From Candidatus Aegiribacteria sp. (GTDB lineage: Bacteria; Fermentibacterota; Fermentibacteria; Fermentibacterales; JCC-6): a stretch of 13,877 nt of DNA. The DNA lies in NCBI GenBank assembly GCA_030640155.1, contig DAOWJX010000227.1, forward strand, positions 1-13,877, read 5' to 3'. Shown piece after piece: positions 6,452 through 13,877 of this stretch (position 1 is the first letter of the stretch; each line of letters begins with the position of its first letter). The translations under genes were made by a program, and so were the position numbers. The notes below the pieces were generated by a model. It had not been told where the DNA came from, ran no database searches, and saw only the letters and a list, made by a program, of their open reading frames with translations.

Positions 6452-7880
6452 AGAGAGAAAAGACGCCCTTCTTGTTACTCCAATTCTACCTGTAGAGACA
6501 GGGCTGGCCACATACGCGATGAGAGTGCTTCAGAATACCCTGGATTTCGTTAACTGGACAGTGGCTTATCCCGATGGGGGAGATCCGGATTCCCTTCCTG
6601 AAGGAATTCGTGCTATAAGGATTGATCAGATTTCGGATATGACAGGAATTCCTGATATCAGAATTTTTCAGCTGGGTAACTCCATACATTGTTTTCCAAT
6701 TGTTCAGGCTCTCTATATGTATGGCGGAACGACGCTGTTTCATGAGATAGTACTGCATCATATGCTTCGATTCTGCTATCTTGAGAATAACCAGCTGGAG
6801 GAGTACAGAAAGGAAATCAGGTTCTGCTATGGCCCGAATGCTGAAAGAATTGAAAAGGAGCTGTCCAGGGAGTCAATATCAATAAAGGAATATGATATCC
6901 TTCTGAAGAGGTATCCGCTTATCGGAAGGGTTCTGCATGCGTCCAGCTCCGCAGCGTGCCTTTCTCCATATGCTGAATCAGTAATAGAAGGTGCTTTCCG
7001 TCAAGGAGGAACATGTACCATAGGGCATCCTTTAAGTCCACTTCCCGAAATTGAAGTACCCGAGAAGCCATTTGATATCTGCATAGGATTGCTTGGCACT
7101 AACCATCCGGGGCGGAATCTTTCTGAAATTCTGGAGGCTGTTGAATTATTTCGAAGAGAAATCCCTGGGGCGGGGCTCCTTCTTATTGGAGAAGGATATC
7201 CTGAAGATATTCCTGAATGGATAGTCAGTTTTGGAAGATTACCGGAGAGTGAATACCAGGGATGGATAAGGACACTTGACTACGCGGTTGACATGAGATA
7301 TCCAACATGCGGAGAAACATCCGGAAGTTTGCTTGAAGCAATGAGAGCCGGAATACCATGCATTGTAACTGCAACCGGATCGTTCCTTAACATACCTTCC
7401 GATGCGGTATTACGAGTACCATGCGATAATATGGTTCAGGGTCTTTTACAGTCTCTGAGCTACCTTCATAAAAGACCGGATTTAAGAAAATCAATGTCTG
7501 CGAATTCCATCTCATATGCGGAGGATACCGGTTCAGTTGAAATACTGAGAAGCGACTGGAACAGGATTTTCAGGATGGCATCTGAATCAGGATCACAGGA
7601 CACTGCACAGGCAGACAACAGTTATTCACTTTCTGCCGCATGGCATGAAACTCCACCGGGGTTCACTATGGATATATCCACAGAAGCAGTATCGTGGAAG
7701 TATTCGGGAGATGTTGTGCTGGAAGGACCCCCGAATTCCAGTGGAGCAGAACTTACAATCTGTGGAACAGGCAGTGTTAACGGTATAGAACTGCCAATCG
7801 AACCAGGCGTTATGTCCGTAAAAGGGAAGAATCTCAGTTTGAACGGCGAGGGAAGGGTATTCTGTGTTATGTGGAAATAG
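6444..7880 (+). CDS. GT4-type glycosyltransferase with C-terminal beta-rich extension
   Basis: This is a GT-B fold enzyme that probably adds a sugar from a nucleotide donor to the growing glycan. The N-terminal half carries an early motif (LPVETGLATYAMRV) in place of the usual Gly-Gly loop. The C-terminal Rossmann domain has LLGTNHPGRNL and the acidic donor-site motif in the form CGETSGSLLEAMRAGIP, with E291 and E298. This 'GETSG' variant places the first glutamate one residue closer than the classical EX7E motif; I have seen it in other GT4 proteins. After about residue 385 a segment of some 90 residues, rich in beta-type alternation and glycine, extends beyond the usual GT4 end. The ATG at 6444 overlaps the preceding gene by 8 bases, with GGAGG four bases upstream. 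The next gene's ribosome binding site and start lie inside its final codons. Family is sure; substrate is unknown. Confidence 0.85.
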   Translation: MSEERKDALLVTPILPVETGLATYAMRVLQNTLDFVNWTVAYPDGGDPDSLPEGIRAIRIDQISDMTGIPDIRIFQLGNSIHCFPIVQALYMYGGTTLFHEIVLHHMLRFCYLENNQLEEYRKEIRFCYGPNAERIEKELSRESISIKEYDILLKRYPLIGRVLHASSSAACLSPYAESVIEGAFRQGGTCTIGHPLSPLPEIEVPEKPFDICIGLLGTNHPGRNLSEILEAVELFRREIPGAGLLLIGEGYPEDIPEWIVSFGRLPESEYQGWIRTLDYAVDMRYPTCGETSGSLLEAMRAGIPCIVTATGSFLNIPSDAVLRVPCDNMVQGLLQSLSYLHKRPDLRKSMSANSISYAEDTGSVEILRSDWNRIFRMASESGSQDTAQADNSYSLSAAWHETPPGFTMDISTEAVSWKYSGDVVLEGPPNSSGAELTICGTGSVNGIELPIEPGVMSVKGKNLSLNGEGRVFCVMWK

Positions 7881-9465
7881 TGTTACAAATGGTTATTCAA
7901 TAAAGAGGTACGTGTTTCCGGCAATGCTTGTTGTTTCACTATTTCTCCTTCTTCTCCCTTATGGAAAGATATTTCTGTCTCATGAACAGAGGATCATCAG
8001 TGAAGTAATGCCTGATCATACCGTTCGCAGCGATTCCGACGTTTACGATCAGGCATGGCATTTCTGGTGGGTTTCCTATGCGCTCGATAACGGCGATGAT
8101 CCCCGTTACTGCAATTTGATCTATCCTCCTGATGGAGTATCACTTGTATTCCATCATATCGGATGGTTTGACACCTATTTATTTGCTCTTGCAGGGATAA
8201 GCAGCAGTAATCCCGCTCTTTCGTACAACCTCTCATTAATGGTCGGTACCCTCCTTACGGCTATTTTCGGCTGGTATCTGGCAAGATCCTGGGGTGCTGA
8301 CAGATACGGAGCGCTGTTTACCGCGCTTGCACTGGCATGGCTCCCTTCACGAACAGCTCATCTGCTGCAGCATTACCAGCTTGCGAACTGCTCGGCTCTG
8401 ATAGCTTCTCTATGGCTTTGCAGGGAATACCTTTCGAAAAGATACAGGAGATATTACGCCGGATTTGCTGTTGCCATGCTTGCAGCGGCATTTGAAAGCC
8501 CTTTCCTTGCGATGTTTGCGGCAATAGGGATGTTCGCGACAGCTTTCATCATCCGTGCGAGCTGGAAAAGAACGGTGATGCTTACTCTAATAGTAATCGT
8601 AGTGACGATTATAAGCGCAATGTTCATTATCAAAGCTCCCGGAGATGCCGGATCACCTGAAATGGACTGGAGAAAGGCTATTTACTGGTCAGCTGAACCT
8701 CAGTCATTCATCCTTCCATCTCCATTCGGCCTGATGGGTGAGATTACAGGTATGCCGCACAGGTTATCATGGATGGCTAACACGTTTGAAGGTGTTGTTA
8801 CTCCTGGTCTTATCGTGCTGATATCCTTCATTTTCATTGTCTGGAAGAAAAAAGAGTGGAGATTAGCGTTAATAGTGCTCTCTCTATTCATTTTAAGTCT
8901 GGGTCCTGAACTGCGTATTCTTGGCAGACCTCTGGGAATTCCTTTACCATTTCGACTTCTTCAGAGTATCCCTGTTCTAAACGGGTTAAGATCACCTTCC
9001 CGATTTGCCATTCTTGGAGGTATTCTCGTTGCAGCAGGAGGGGGAATGGCTGTAACGATGATGAAAAAACGACTTAAGAACTTTGTATTCTTCATTTTTC
9101 TTTTTGAAATGGCCGTCCAGGCACTGCCATCCGTTCCAGCTGATATTCCAGCTATCTGCTATGAGATACCCCCTGATCGTACCGTTCTCGAGATTCCATG
9201 CGATGATAACGTGAGAAGATATGCCTACTTCCAGACTGCATCTCCATATGTGCGTCAATATGCTTTTCTTATACGTTTTCCCAAAACGCTTGAAAGAGTG
9301 CCGGAATTTCCTGAAATGTCCGCCAGCGTAGATCTTGTACTCTACCACAGATGGCTCTTTGAAGATGATGTTAAAGCACACTATGACAGTCTCTATACTC
9401 AGTATTTCCCAGGATTTACATCCGAGGATTCCATCTGGATACTGGACAGGAGAGGTGTAAGATAA
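7864..9465 (+). CDS. Polytopic membrane protein, probable GT-C-type glycosyltransferase
   Basis: The protein has a first membrane segment at about 18-37. A periplasmic loop follows with SDSDVYDQAWHFWW (D57, D59, D62) and NLIYPPDG, then a run of hydrophobic segments up to about residue 415 and a soluble C-terminal region. The acidic residues just after the first membrane helix and the YPPDG loop match the layout of GT-C enzymes that use polyprenyl-phosphate sugars. The tail (VLEIPCDD...YAYFQTASPYVRQY...RFP) resembles uncharacterised relatives of this type. I infer, but cannot prove, a GT-C function. The DPM1-like gene two positions upstream would supply the donor. The GTG start at 7864 has GGAAGGG (7851-7857) six bases upstream and overlaps the previous gene by 17 bases. 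GTG 7912 and ATG 7924 are poorer alternatives. Confidence 0.75.
   Translation: MLCGNSVTNGYSIKRYVFPAMLVVSLFLLLLPYGKIFLSHEQRIISEVMPDHTVRSDSDVYDQAWHFWWVSYALDNGDDPRYCNLIYPPDGVSLVFHHIGWFDTYLFALAGISSSNPALSYNLSLMVGTLLTAIFGWYLARSWGADRYGALFTALALAWLPSRTAHLLQHYQLANCSALIASLWLCREYLSKRYRRYYAGFAVAMLAAAFESPFLAMFAAIGMFATAFIIRASWKRTVMLTLIVIVVTIISAMFIIKAPGDAGSPEMDWRKAIYWSAEPQSFILPSPFGLMGEITGMPHRLSWMANTFEGVVTPGLIVLISFIFIVWKKKEWRLALIVLSLFILSLGPELRILGRPLGIPLPFRLLQSIPVLNGLRSPSRFAILGGILVAAGGGMAVTMMKKRLKNFVFFIFLFEMAVQALPSVPADIPAICYEIPPDRTVLEIPCDDNVRRYAYFQTASPYVRQYAFLIRFPKTLERVPEFPEMSASVDLVLYHRWLFEDDVKAHYDSLYTQYFPGFTSEDSIWILDRRGVR
9448..9464 (+). promoter_or_regulatory. Strong ribosome binding site followed by an ATA start
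   Basis: AGGAGAGG (9448-9455) is a near-ideal Shine-Dalgarno sequence. Six bases later comes ATA (9462-9464), which opens the frame encoding the conserved N-terminus of the next GT4. The ATA overlaps the TAA stop of the preceding gene as ATAA, the counterpart of the ATGA overlaps elsewhere in this operon. No ATG, GTG or TTG lies in this frame between the Shine-Dalgarno sequence and GTG 9519. Confidence 0.5.
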
Positions 9466-10589
9466 GGACTTCACACGTATGGCTTGATCTTAGTATTGTT
9501 TCTCACGCTATTGGCGGAGTGTCGAGATATCTTCTGTCTGTTGCACGGGCTCTTAATGCAGTTGCTCAGGAAGAGGGAATTAAATTCAGTATTCTCGATG
9601 TGCCTGCTGTACATCCTGGAGTTCCCGGTCCATCTGTTGACTGCATCGAACTGAGAACACCATTCTACCTTAGGATTCCATTTCTGAGGAGGATTCCAAT
9701 CCGCAGGAAGTGGGAATTGCGTTCCAGAAGCAGAAGAATAAAACAAATCGCTGAAAACTGTTCAATATTTCATCACAGTGGAGTTCAGCCCGAGTTTCCA
9801 GCAGGCAGCAGATCAGTTGTTACAATTCACGATCTCTCCGCACTGGAGCATCCGGAATGGCATACGCGTGAAACAGTTGCCTTTGCGTCAAGAGAGGCGA
9901 AGATGATTCTAAATGGTTCAAGAGTGTCTACCAACTCAGAATGGACAGCTAAGCAGGTATCTGCATTCTTCGATATCCCCATCAGCGATATATGTGTTGC
10001 AGGCGGAGCTGCCGATGACATCTTCACCCCAGGAGAACCCTCCACTGATACACTGAGAAAGCTGGATCTGAAAATTGGAGAATATCTTCTTCATGTAGGT
10101 AACTTAGTGCCCAGAAAGAACATTCCATTTCTTGTTGATATCTATTACAGATCAAGAGAAAGAGGTCTCAGGTTCCCGCTGGTTATGGTCGGATCAAAAG
10201 CATGGGGCAGTATAAGCATTGAACATGACAGTAACGTAAGGATAATCGAAAATATCGATGACAGAACACTGGTTGATCTGTACCGCGGCGCAAGAGTGTT
10301 GCTTTATCCAAGTATCTACGAAGGGCTTGGACTTCCCGCACTTGAGGCGCTGGCATGCAATACACCTGTAATTGCAGCCAATGCGACAGCATTGGTGGAG
10401 ACCGTCGGAAATCGAGGAATGTTGCTGCACCCGGATGATCCTGAAGAGTGGATTCAGGCGCTGTTGATGCTGAAAGATACCGGGAAGATGGCTGAACTCC
10501 GTTTCAAGGCTGAAGATGCGCAAGGGGAAAGCTGGAAGGACGTGGCAAAAAGACTGTGCGGATTCTACAGAGAGATAACTGAAGCATGA
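9462..10589 (+). CDS. GT4 glycosyltransferase (mannosyltransferase-like)
   Basis: Numbered from ATA 9462, this is a 375-residue GT-B enzyme. VWLDLSIVSHAIGGVSRYLL (6-25) forms the first strand and the Gly-Gly loop (G18-G19). HHSGVQPEFP and VVTIHDLSALEHP are typical of the N-domain of mannosyl- and related GT4 enzymes. LLHVGNLVPRKN holds the phosphate-contacting R218/K219. YEGLGLPALEALACNTPVI is a classical EX7E motif (E287 and E295). GTG 9519 is the first conventional start, but it has no spaced ribosome binding site and would delete the first strand and the Gly-Gly loop, leaving 356 residues. I therefore prefer the ATA. It would overlap the previous stop by 4 bases and overlaps the next gene through ATGA (10586-10589). 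Donor and acceptor cannot be read from sequence. No membrane segment is present, so it acts in the cytoplasm or at the inner face. Confidence 0.85.
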   Translation: MRTSHVWLDLSIVSHAIGGVSRYLLSVARALNAVAQEEGIKFSILDVPAVHPGVPGPSVDCIELRTPFYLRIPFLRRIPIRRKWELRSRSRRIKQIAENCSIFHHSGVQPEFPAGSRSVVTIHDLSALEHPEWHTRETVAFASREAKMILNGSRVSTNSEWTAKQVSAFFDIPISDICVAGGAADDIFTPGEPSTDTLRKLDLKIGEYLLHVGNLVPRKNIPFLVDIYYRSRERGLRFPLVMVGSKAWGSISIEHDSNVRIIENIDDRTLVDLYRGARVLLYPSIYEGLGLPALEALACNTPVIAANATALVETVGNRGMLLHPDDPEEWIQALLMLKDTGKMAELRFKAEDAQGESWKDVAKRLCGFYREITEA

Positions 10590-11830
10590 AAATTCTCCAT
10601 CTGATTCATCGAACCTGGCCGTATCATGGTGGTGCTGAACGTTATGTAATCGAGCATGCCCTTGCCGGAAAGAGGTGGGGACATGAATCCGTAATCTGTT
10701 CTACAGATGCCTGGGACATGTCCTGGCTGGTTACCAGATCCGGTCAGCATATTCAAAGAAGAGTGGATATCTGGAATGGCATTGAAATAATCCGTTTTCC
10801 CGTAGTACATCCTCCTCTGCAGAATCTCTTTCGTGCTGTTCTTAGAAGAATTTCGCCCTGTGGCCCTGATCGCTATTTCTATCCGAACCCTTTTCTCCCT
10901 TCTCTCCACAGGTGGCTTTCAATTGATCGAGGATTTGGTTTTATCCATGCAAATGCAATGCCATTAATGCTTTATGAAGGATGGTATCACAGCAGGAAGA
11001 CAGGAGCTGGTCTTGCGGCAGTTCCACATGCCAATGCGGGAGAGAAATTCAGACGGGTGTCTGCTTTGCGTTATTTTGACGGTTGCCAGAAGAAAATATT
11101 CCTTGAAAGCAGTTTTGTAGTAGCCCAGAGTGATTTTGAAAGGGGGATTTTCACAGAAATCGGTGTACCATTCGAACGGATTCATGTATCAGGAAGCGGA
11201 ATAGAACCGGAGGAGTTTGCCAAGAGCAACCCTTCAGCGGCTCTGGAACGTCTGGGAGTTAAAAGTCCGGTTGTGCTGAGCCTCACTGCTCACTGCACAG
11301 ATCGTGGAACAAAACATATCATTGAAGCATGCAGGAATCTGTTAAAGAGAGGAAGGAAATTCACGCTTGTTCTCGCTGGTCCTTTTCTGGAGGATGCCGA
11401 GGAGTATTTATTTTCCGAAAGAGATATTGCTGATGAATTTGGAGAAAATCTGGTGATTACGGGTTATATAGGGAAAGAGGACAGGATTGACCTGATAGCC
11501 GCTGCTGATATCGTCCTTTTACCATCACGCCTGGACTGTTTCGGAATTGTGATATTGGAAGCCTGGGTATCAGGGAAACCGGTTATAGGCTGCTGGACAG
11601 GTGGAATGCCGGACATGATCGAGGATTCCCAGAACGGCTTTCTCGTTTCCTGGGGAGATGTGGCGACACTGACTGATCGGATTGATATTCTTCTGAAGAA
11701 CCCTGAATTGCGGGATTCCATGGGAGAACGAGGAAGGAAAATGGTACTTTCCACCAGAACATGGGATGTTGTTACAGACCGTTTTTATAGAAGAATGGCC
11801 GAATGCGACACATGGAAAGTAATACGTTGA
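10586..11830 (+). CDS. GT4 glycosyltransferase
   Basis: This is a 414-residue GT-B enzyme. It starts with KILHLIHRTWPYHGGAERYV, which gives the first strand and the G15-G16 loop. A mid-region VVAQSDFERGIF is followed by VSGSGIEPEEF, a typical linker to the donor domain. The donor-site motif is SRLDCFGIVILEAW, with Asp317 in the place of the first glutamate and E325 as the second; the D-x-FG form is a known tolerated variant. GGMPDMIED and NGFLV close the Rossmann fold. The ATG overlaps the previous stop as ATGA, indicating translational coupling. There is no signal peptide or membrane segment. Compared with the preceding GT4 it has a longer N-domain and a different donor motif, so the two probably add different sugars or linkages. 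Confidence 0.9.
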   Translation: MKILHLIHRTWPYHGGAERYVIEHALAGKRWGHESVICSTDAWDMSWLVTRSGQHIQRRVDIWNGIEIIRFPVVHPPLQNLFRAVLRRISPCGPDRYFYPNPFLPSLHRWLSIDRGFGFIHANAMPLMLYEGWYHSRKTGAGLAAVPHANAGEKFRRVSALRYFDGCQKKIFLESSFVVAQSDFERGIFTEIGVPFERIHVSGSGIEPEEFAKSNPSAALERLGVKSPVVLSLTAHCTDRGTKHIIEACRNLLKRGRKFTLVLAGPFLEDAEEYLFSERDIADEFGENLVITGYIGKEDRIDLIAAADIVLLPSRLDCFGIVILEAWVSGKPVIGCWTGGMPDMIEDSQNGFLVSWGDVATLTDRIDILLKNPELRDSMGERGRKMVLSTRTWDVVTDRFYRRMAECDTWKVIR

Positions 11831-13080
11831 ATAAGAAAATAACGGTTGTTATCGTTACATGGAATTCCTCAACGCTGCTGCAGAGACTCGCGGAGACACT
11901 GAATGAACTTGAACCGATATGTGATGTTGTAGTTTCAGATAACTCATCAACGGACCAAACGTGTGAAGTGCTGAAAGAGTTACTCCCCTGGGTTACAGTT
12001 CTGAATAATCGGAAAAATGGCGGTTTCGGTTACGGTAATAACAGGGCATTCGAGGTGTGCAGAACGCCTTATATCCTGCTTTTGAATACAGATGCCAGGA
12101 TATCCGCTTCCGCTGTTCTCGGTCTTCTTGAAATAATTGACAGGAATAAGTCTGCAGCAGCTGTACAACCACTTATCAGGTTGTGGGAATGGCCTCTGGT
12201 TACACTCAGCGCGGGAACTGCCATGACAGAATATGGCAGAGGGTATGATTATGATTTCATGCATTTTCAACCGGCTCCTCCCGGAGGCATTGTTGAAGTT
12301 CCAGCTGTAACAGCTGCTGTATCTCTTTTCAGAAGGGAAGCTCTTCAGGAAGCTGGTGGTTTCGACGAACGGATATTTATGTATTATGAAGATACCGATC
12401 TATGCCTGAGATTAAGAGAAAGAGGTTACACATTTCTTCTTGCGCAGTCTGTTGAAGCAGAACACATAATGGGTGTTTCAAGCAGCAGAGGAATTGCCGA
12501 TAAATGGGAGCTTGAATCTTCAGCTTATCTTACAAGGAAGTATCTGGGTGGTGAGAAGTGTCAGCTTCCTGCATACTGGAAAAAAATGGAATGGAAAATA
12601 AGAATTTCCCTTATGCTTAACCGAATGCCCTGGTTCTGGCGAATTCCAGCGGTATATAAAGCAGAGAAGCTTCTAGTGAAAAATGTGGATCTGCCTGATT
12701 CCGTTCTGCAGGATATAATAGCCCCAAGACCTTTGCGTATGCCGTTTAAACGCTCTTCGGATTATACTGAGGTTCGCTATATGGGGAATGATGTGATCTT
12801 CGGCCCGGGGTGGCTTGATGGACGAATCGATAATTGCGGCTTCGGATGCATGCGCATACCCGCAGAGGCTGGTTCTCTTACATTCATGGCCGGATCCTTC
12901 AACATTTCAGGTTCGCTTGCGCTATGGTCTGAGAAAGGTGTCATTATCCGAAAATTTCTGCGTGTTTCTGAAAGAACCGGTTTCACAGCAGATATCGATG
13001 AAGGGATAACTCACCTGTATCTTGTTCCCGATAGAAGGAAACAGAGGATAGAAATAGATAATGTCAGCTATACGTTCTGA
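11803..13080 (+). CDS. GT2 rhamnosyltransferase-like protein with extra C-terminal domain
   Basis: This is a GT-A fold enzyme of the WbbL/rhamnosyltransferase-like branch. Residues are numbered from ATG 11803. ITVVIVTWNSS lies at 13-23, SDNSSTD with D46 binds the nucleotide, KNGGFGYGNNRA follows, and LLNTDA has the metal site N95-T-D97. FDERIFMYYEDTDLCLRLRERG carries the likely catalytic E196/D197. The catalytic part ends near residue 300. About 105 further residues (318-425) look beta-rich and end IEIDNVSYTF, reminiscent of jelly-roll carbohydrate-binding domains; that comparison is inference. The start is uncertain. ATG 11803 and ATG 11812 have weak ribosome binding sites and overlap the previous gene by up to 28 bases. 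TTG 11827 gives the conventional N-terminus MNKKITVVIVTWN and a 4-base TTGA overlap like others in this operon. It overlaps the next gene by 20 bases. Confidence 0.85.
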   Translation: MRHMESNTLNKKITVVIVTWNSSTLLQRLAETLNELEPICDVVVSDNSSTDQTCEVLKELLPWVTVLNNRKNGGFGYGNNRAFEVCRTPYILLLNTDARISASAVLGLLEIIDRNKSAAAVQPLIRLWEWPLVTLSAGTAMTEYGRGYDYDFMHFQPAPPGGIVEVPAVTAAVSLFRREALQEAGGFDERIFMYYEDTDLCLRLRERGYTFLLAQSVEAEHIMGVSSSRGIADKWELESSAYLTRKYLGGEKCQLPAYWKKMEWKIRISLMLNRMPWFWRIPAVYKAEKLLVKNVDLPDSVLQDIIAPRPLRMPFKRSSDYTEVRYMGNDVIFGPGWLDGRIDNCGFGCMRIPAEAGSLTFMAGSFNISGSLALWSEKGVIIRKFLRVSERTGFTADIDEGITHLYLVPDRRKQRIEIDNVSYTF

Positions 13081-13840
13081 CAGATTATTATTAATAGGGC
13101 TTGCGTCAGCAGTCCTGTTTCTTCTGAGAGGGATTTCCGGATTCACGGTTTCGTGGGTTCTGCTTTTCATAGGCGTCTCTCTGATTGATAAGCAAAACAG
13201 GATTACCTTCGTTACAATCATCGCTGCTGGAATCTCGCTGATAACAGTGGATGCTTGCACAGGAACAGCGTTGATTCTGACAGGCGCAATGGTTGGAATT
13301 GCCGGTTCGGATTCATTGATTTCAAGAGTCGCGTTTTTCGTTTCTTTCTCTGTTATTCTGTTTGAAGGCTCTATTACAGGAATACTCCCCCTTTTCGTTG
13401 TAAGCTTTCCCGCTTTGCTTCTTAAACTGGAGAAGTGGAGAATTATTGCTCTTGCAGGAGGAATTATCGCGGGTCTAATAATATGTGGTCTTCCAGGGGC
13501 TTCAACCTACGGCGTACTGGCACATGATGAGATTCTTTCTGAGAACGCTGTGATCTGGCCGGATATAGTATCAGCGAATATCAATCATCCGGTTGTGCTG
13601 CTTGAAGCGTTCAACATGGATAATGCTGATTTACTAATCGAAACCTCCGCAGGAGGGGTAAGAGACTCGTGCCCGCTGGGAATAATTGAAACCGGAGGGC
13701 AGATCTATCAGATAATGCCCGGGAGTAACGTATTCAGAATACGGGAAGCTGCTTTTCCCGTTGTTATCACACTTACTCGCAAATGGCAGCCATTTAACCA
13801 TCCGGTAATATGGATTCAGAACGTAATGGCAACACCATGA
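13061..13840 (+). CDS. Membrane protein with soluble C-terminal domain, function unknown
   Basis: I do not recognise a family. The first roughly 150 of 259 residues are mostly hydrophobic, with about five to six membrane segments (roughly 9-24, 27-42, 47-63, 66-80, 88-120 and 127-146). A soluble region of about 100 residues follows. It has beta-type alternation (VVLLEAFN, DLLIETSAGG, VFRIREAAFPVVITLTRKW, VIWIQNV) and probably lies outside the inner membrane. The ATG overlaps the preceding gene by 20 bases; AGAGGA (13043-13048) stands 12 bases upstream, a long spacing. It shares a stop/start ATGA with the next ORF at 13837. Its position at the end of a run of glycosyltransferases suggests a role in glycan assembly or export, but there are no polymerase or flippase hallmarks. 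It is too short for a Wzx or Wzy protein. Confidence 0.75.
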   Translation: MSAIRSDRLLLIGLASAVLFLLRGISGFTVSWVLLFIGVSLIDKQNRITFVTIIAAGISLITVDACTGTALILTGAMVGIAGSDSLISRVAFFVSFSVILFEGSITGILPLFVVSFPALLLKLEKWRIIALAGGIIAGLIICGLPGASTYGVLAHDEILSENAVIWPDIVSANINHPVVLLEAFNMDNADLLIETSAGGVRDSCPLGIIETGGQIYQIMPGSNVFRIREAAFPVVITLTRKWQPFNHPVIWIQNVMATP

Positions 13841-13877
13841 ATATTATGAGAAAATGCTTCAGAGATTCATCCGGTCT
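13837..13877 (+). CDS. Start of a further operon gene, cut by the window edge
   Basis: An ATG at 13837 overlaps the previous stop codon as ATGA and opens a frame (MNIMRKCFRDSSG...) that stays open to the right edge. Only 13 complete codons are visible, so nothing can be said of its product. A second in-frame ATG at 13846 is an alternative start. No clear ribosome binding site precedes it, so coupling to the previous gene is assumed. Confidence 0.4.
   Translation, partial: MNIMRKCFRDSSG

Noticed and set aside
8992..9474. Long minus-strand ORF (160 codons) opposite the GT-C-like gene
   Set aside because: It lies entirely over the well-supported polytopic membrane protein, has a composition unlike a real protein and no ribosome binding site that I could find. 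It is an antisense shadow.
1..13877. CRISPR array, defence island, prophage or insertion sequence
   Set aside because: No regularly spaced direct repeats, transposase, integrase, nuclease or phage genes were seen. The only repeat found is the inverted doublet at 2546-2627.

Overview
The window (about 45% G+C by eye) comes from a diderm bacterium. A TonB-dependent outer-membrane receptor implies an outer membrane, and every gene reads with the standard bacterial code, mostly behind purine-rich ribosome binding sites. I cannot place the lineage. The mix of a Oar-like receptor without its usual N-terminal domain and a dense overlapping glycosyltransferase operon would fit an uncultured candidate phylum of the FCB type, but that is only a guess.

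Layout. (1) Bases 2-2551 hold mutS, complete at its C-terminus and cut by the left window edge just before its start. (2) Bases 2546-2627 are an inverted pair of 27-base palindromic units. The pair contains the mutS stop codon and looks like a REP/MITE-type element. (3) Bases 2641-2993 hold a well-formed sigma70-type promoter with an extended -10, then a small gene of unknown function with a good ribosome binding site. (4) Bases 3006-5561 on the minus strand hold an 851-residue TonB-dependent receptor, convergent with the small gene. A candidate promoter whose -10 lies inside a perfect-armed palindrome sits upstream of it. (5) From about 5705 to the right edge, at least seven plus-strand genes, and probably an eighth, overlap end to end with no intergenic base. 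They are a DPM1-like GT2, a GT4, a polytopic GT-C-like protein, two more GT4s, a rhamnosyltransferase-like GT2, a membrane protein with a soluble C-terminal domain, and the first codons of a further ORF.

How the genes may work together. The last block looks like a surface-glycan operon (O-antigen, exopolysaccharide or protein glycan). The DPM1-like GT2 would make a polyprenyl-phosphate sugar on the cytoplasmic face. The GT-C-like protein would use such a lipid-linked donor on the far side of the membrane. The GT4 and GT2 enzymes would build the chain from nucleotide sugars. No flippase, polymerase, ABC exporter or sugar-nucleotide synthesis gene is visible, so the cluster must continue or rely on genes elsewhere.

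The points most worth a second look are these. Two genes of the glycan operon lack ATG/GTG starts at the position their fold requires and have ATA there; one of these is preceded by a near-perfect Shine-Dalgarno sequence at ideal spacing. Three proteins of the operon carry extra C-terminal, apparently beta-rich domains of about 80-110 residues. The palindromic repeat pair abuts mutS and a strong promoter. No CRISPR array, tRNA, rRNA, insertion sequence or defence system was seen.
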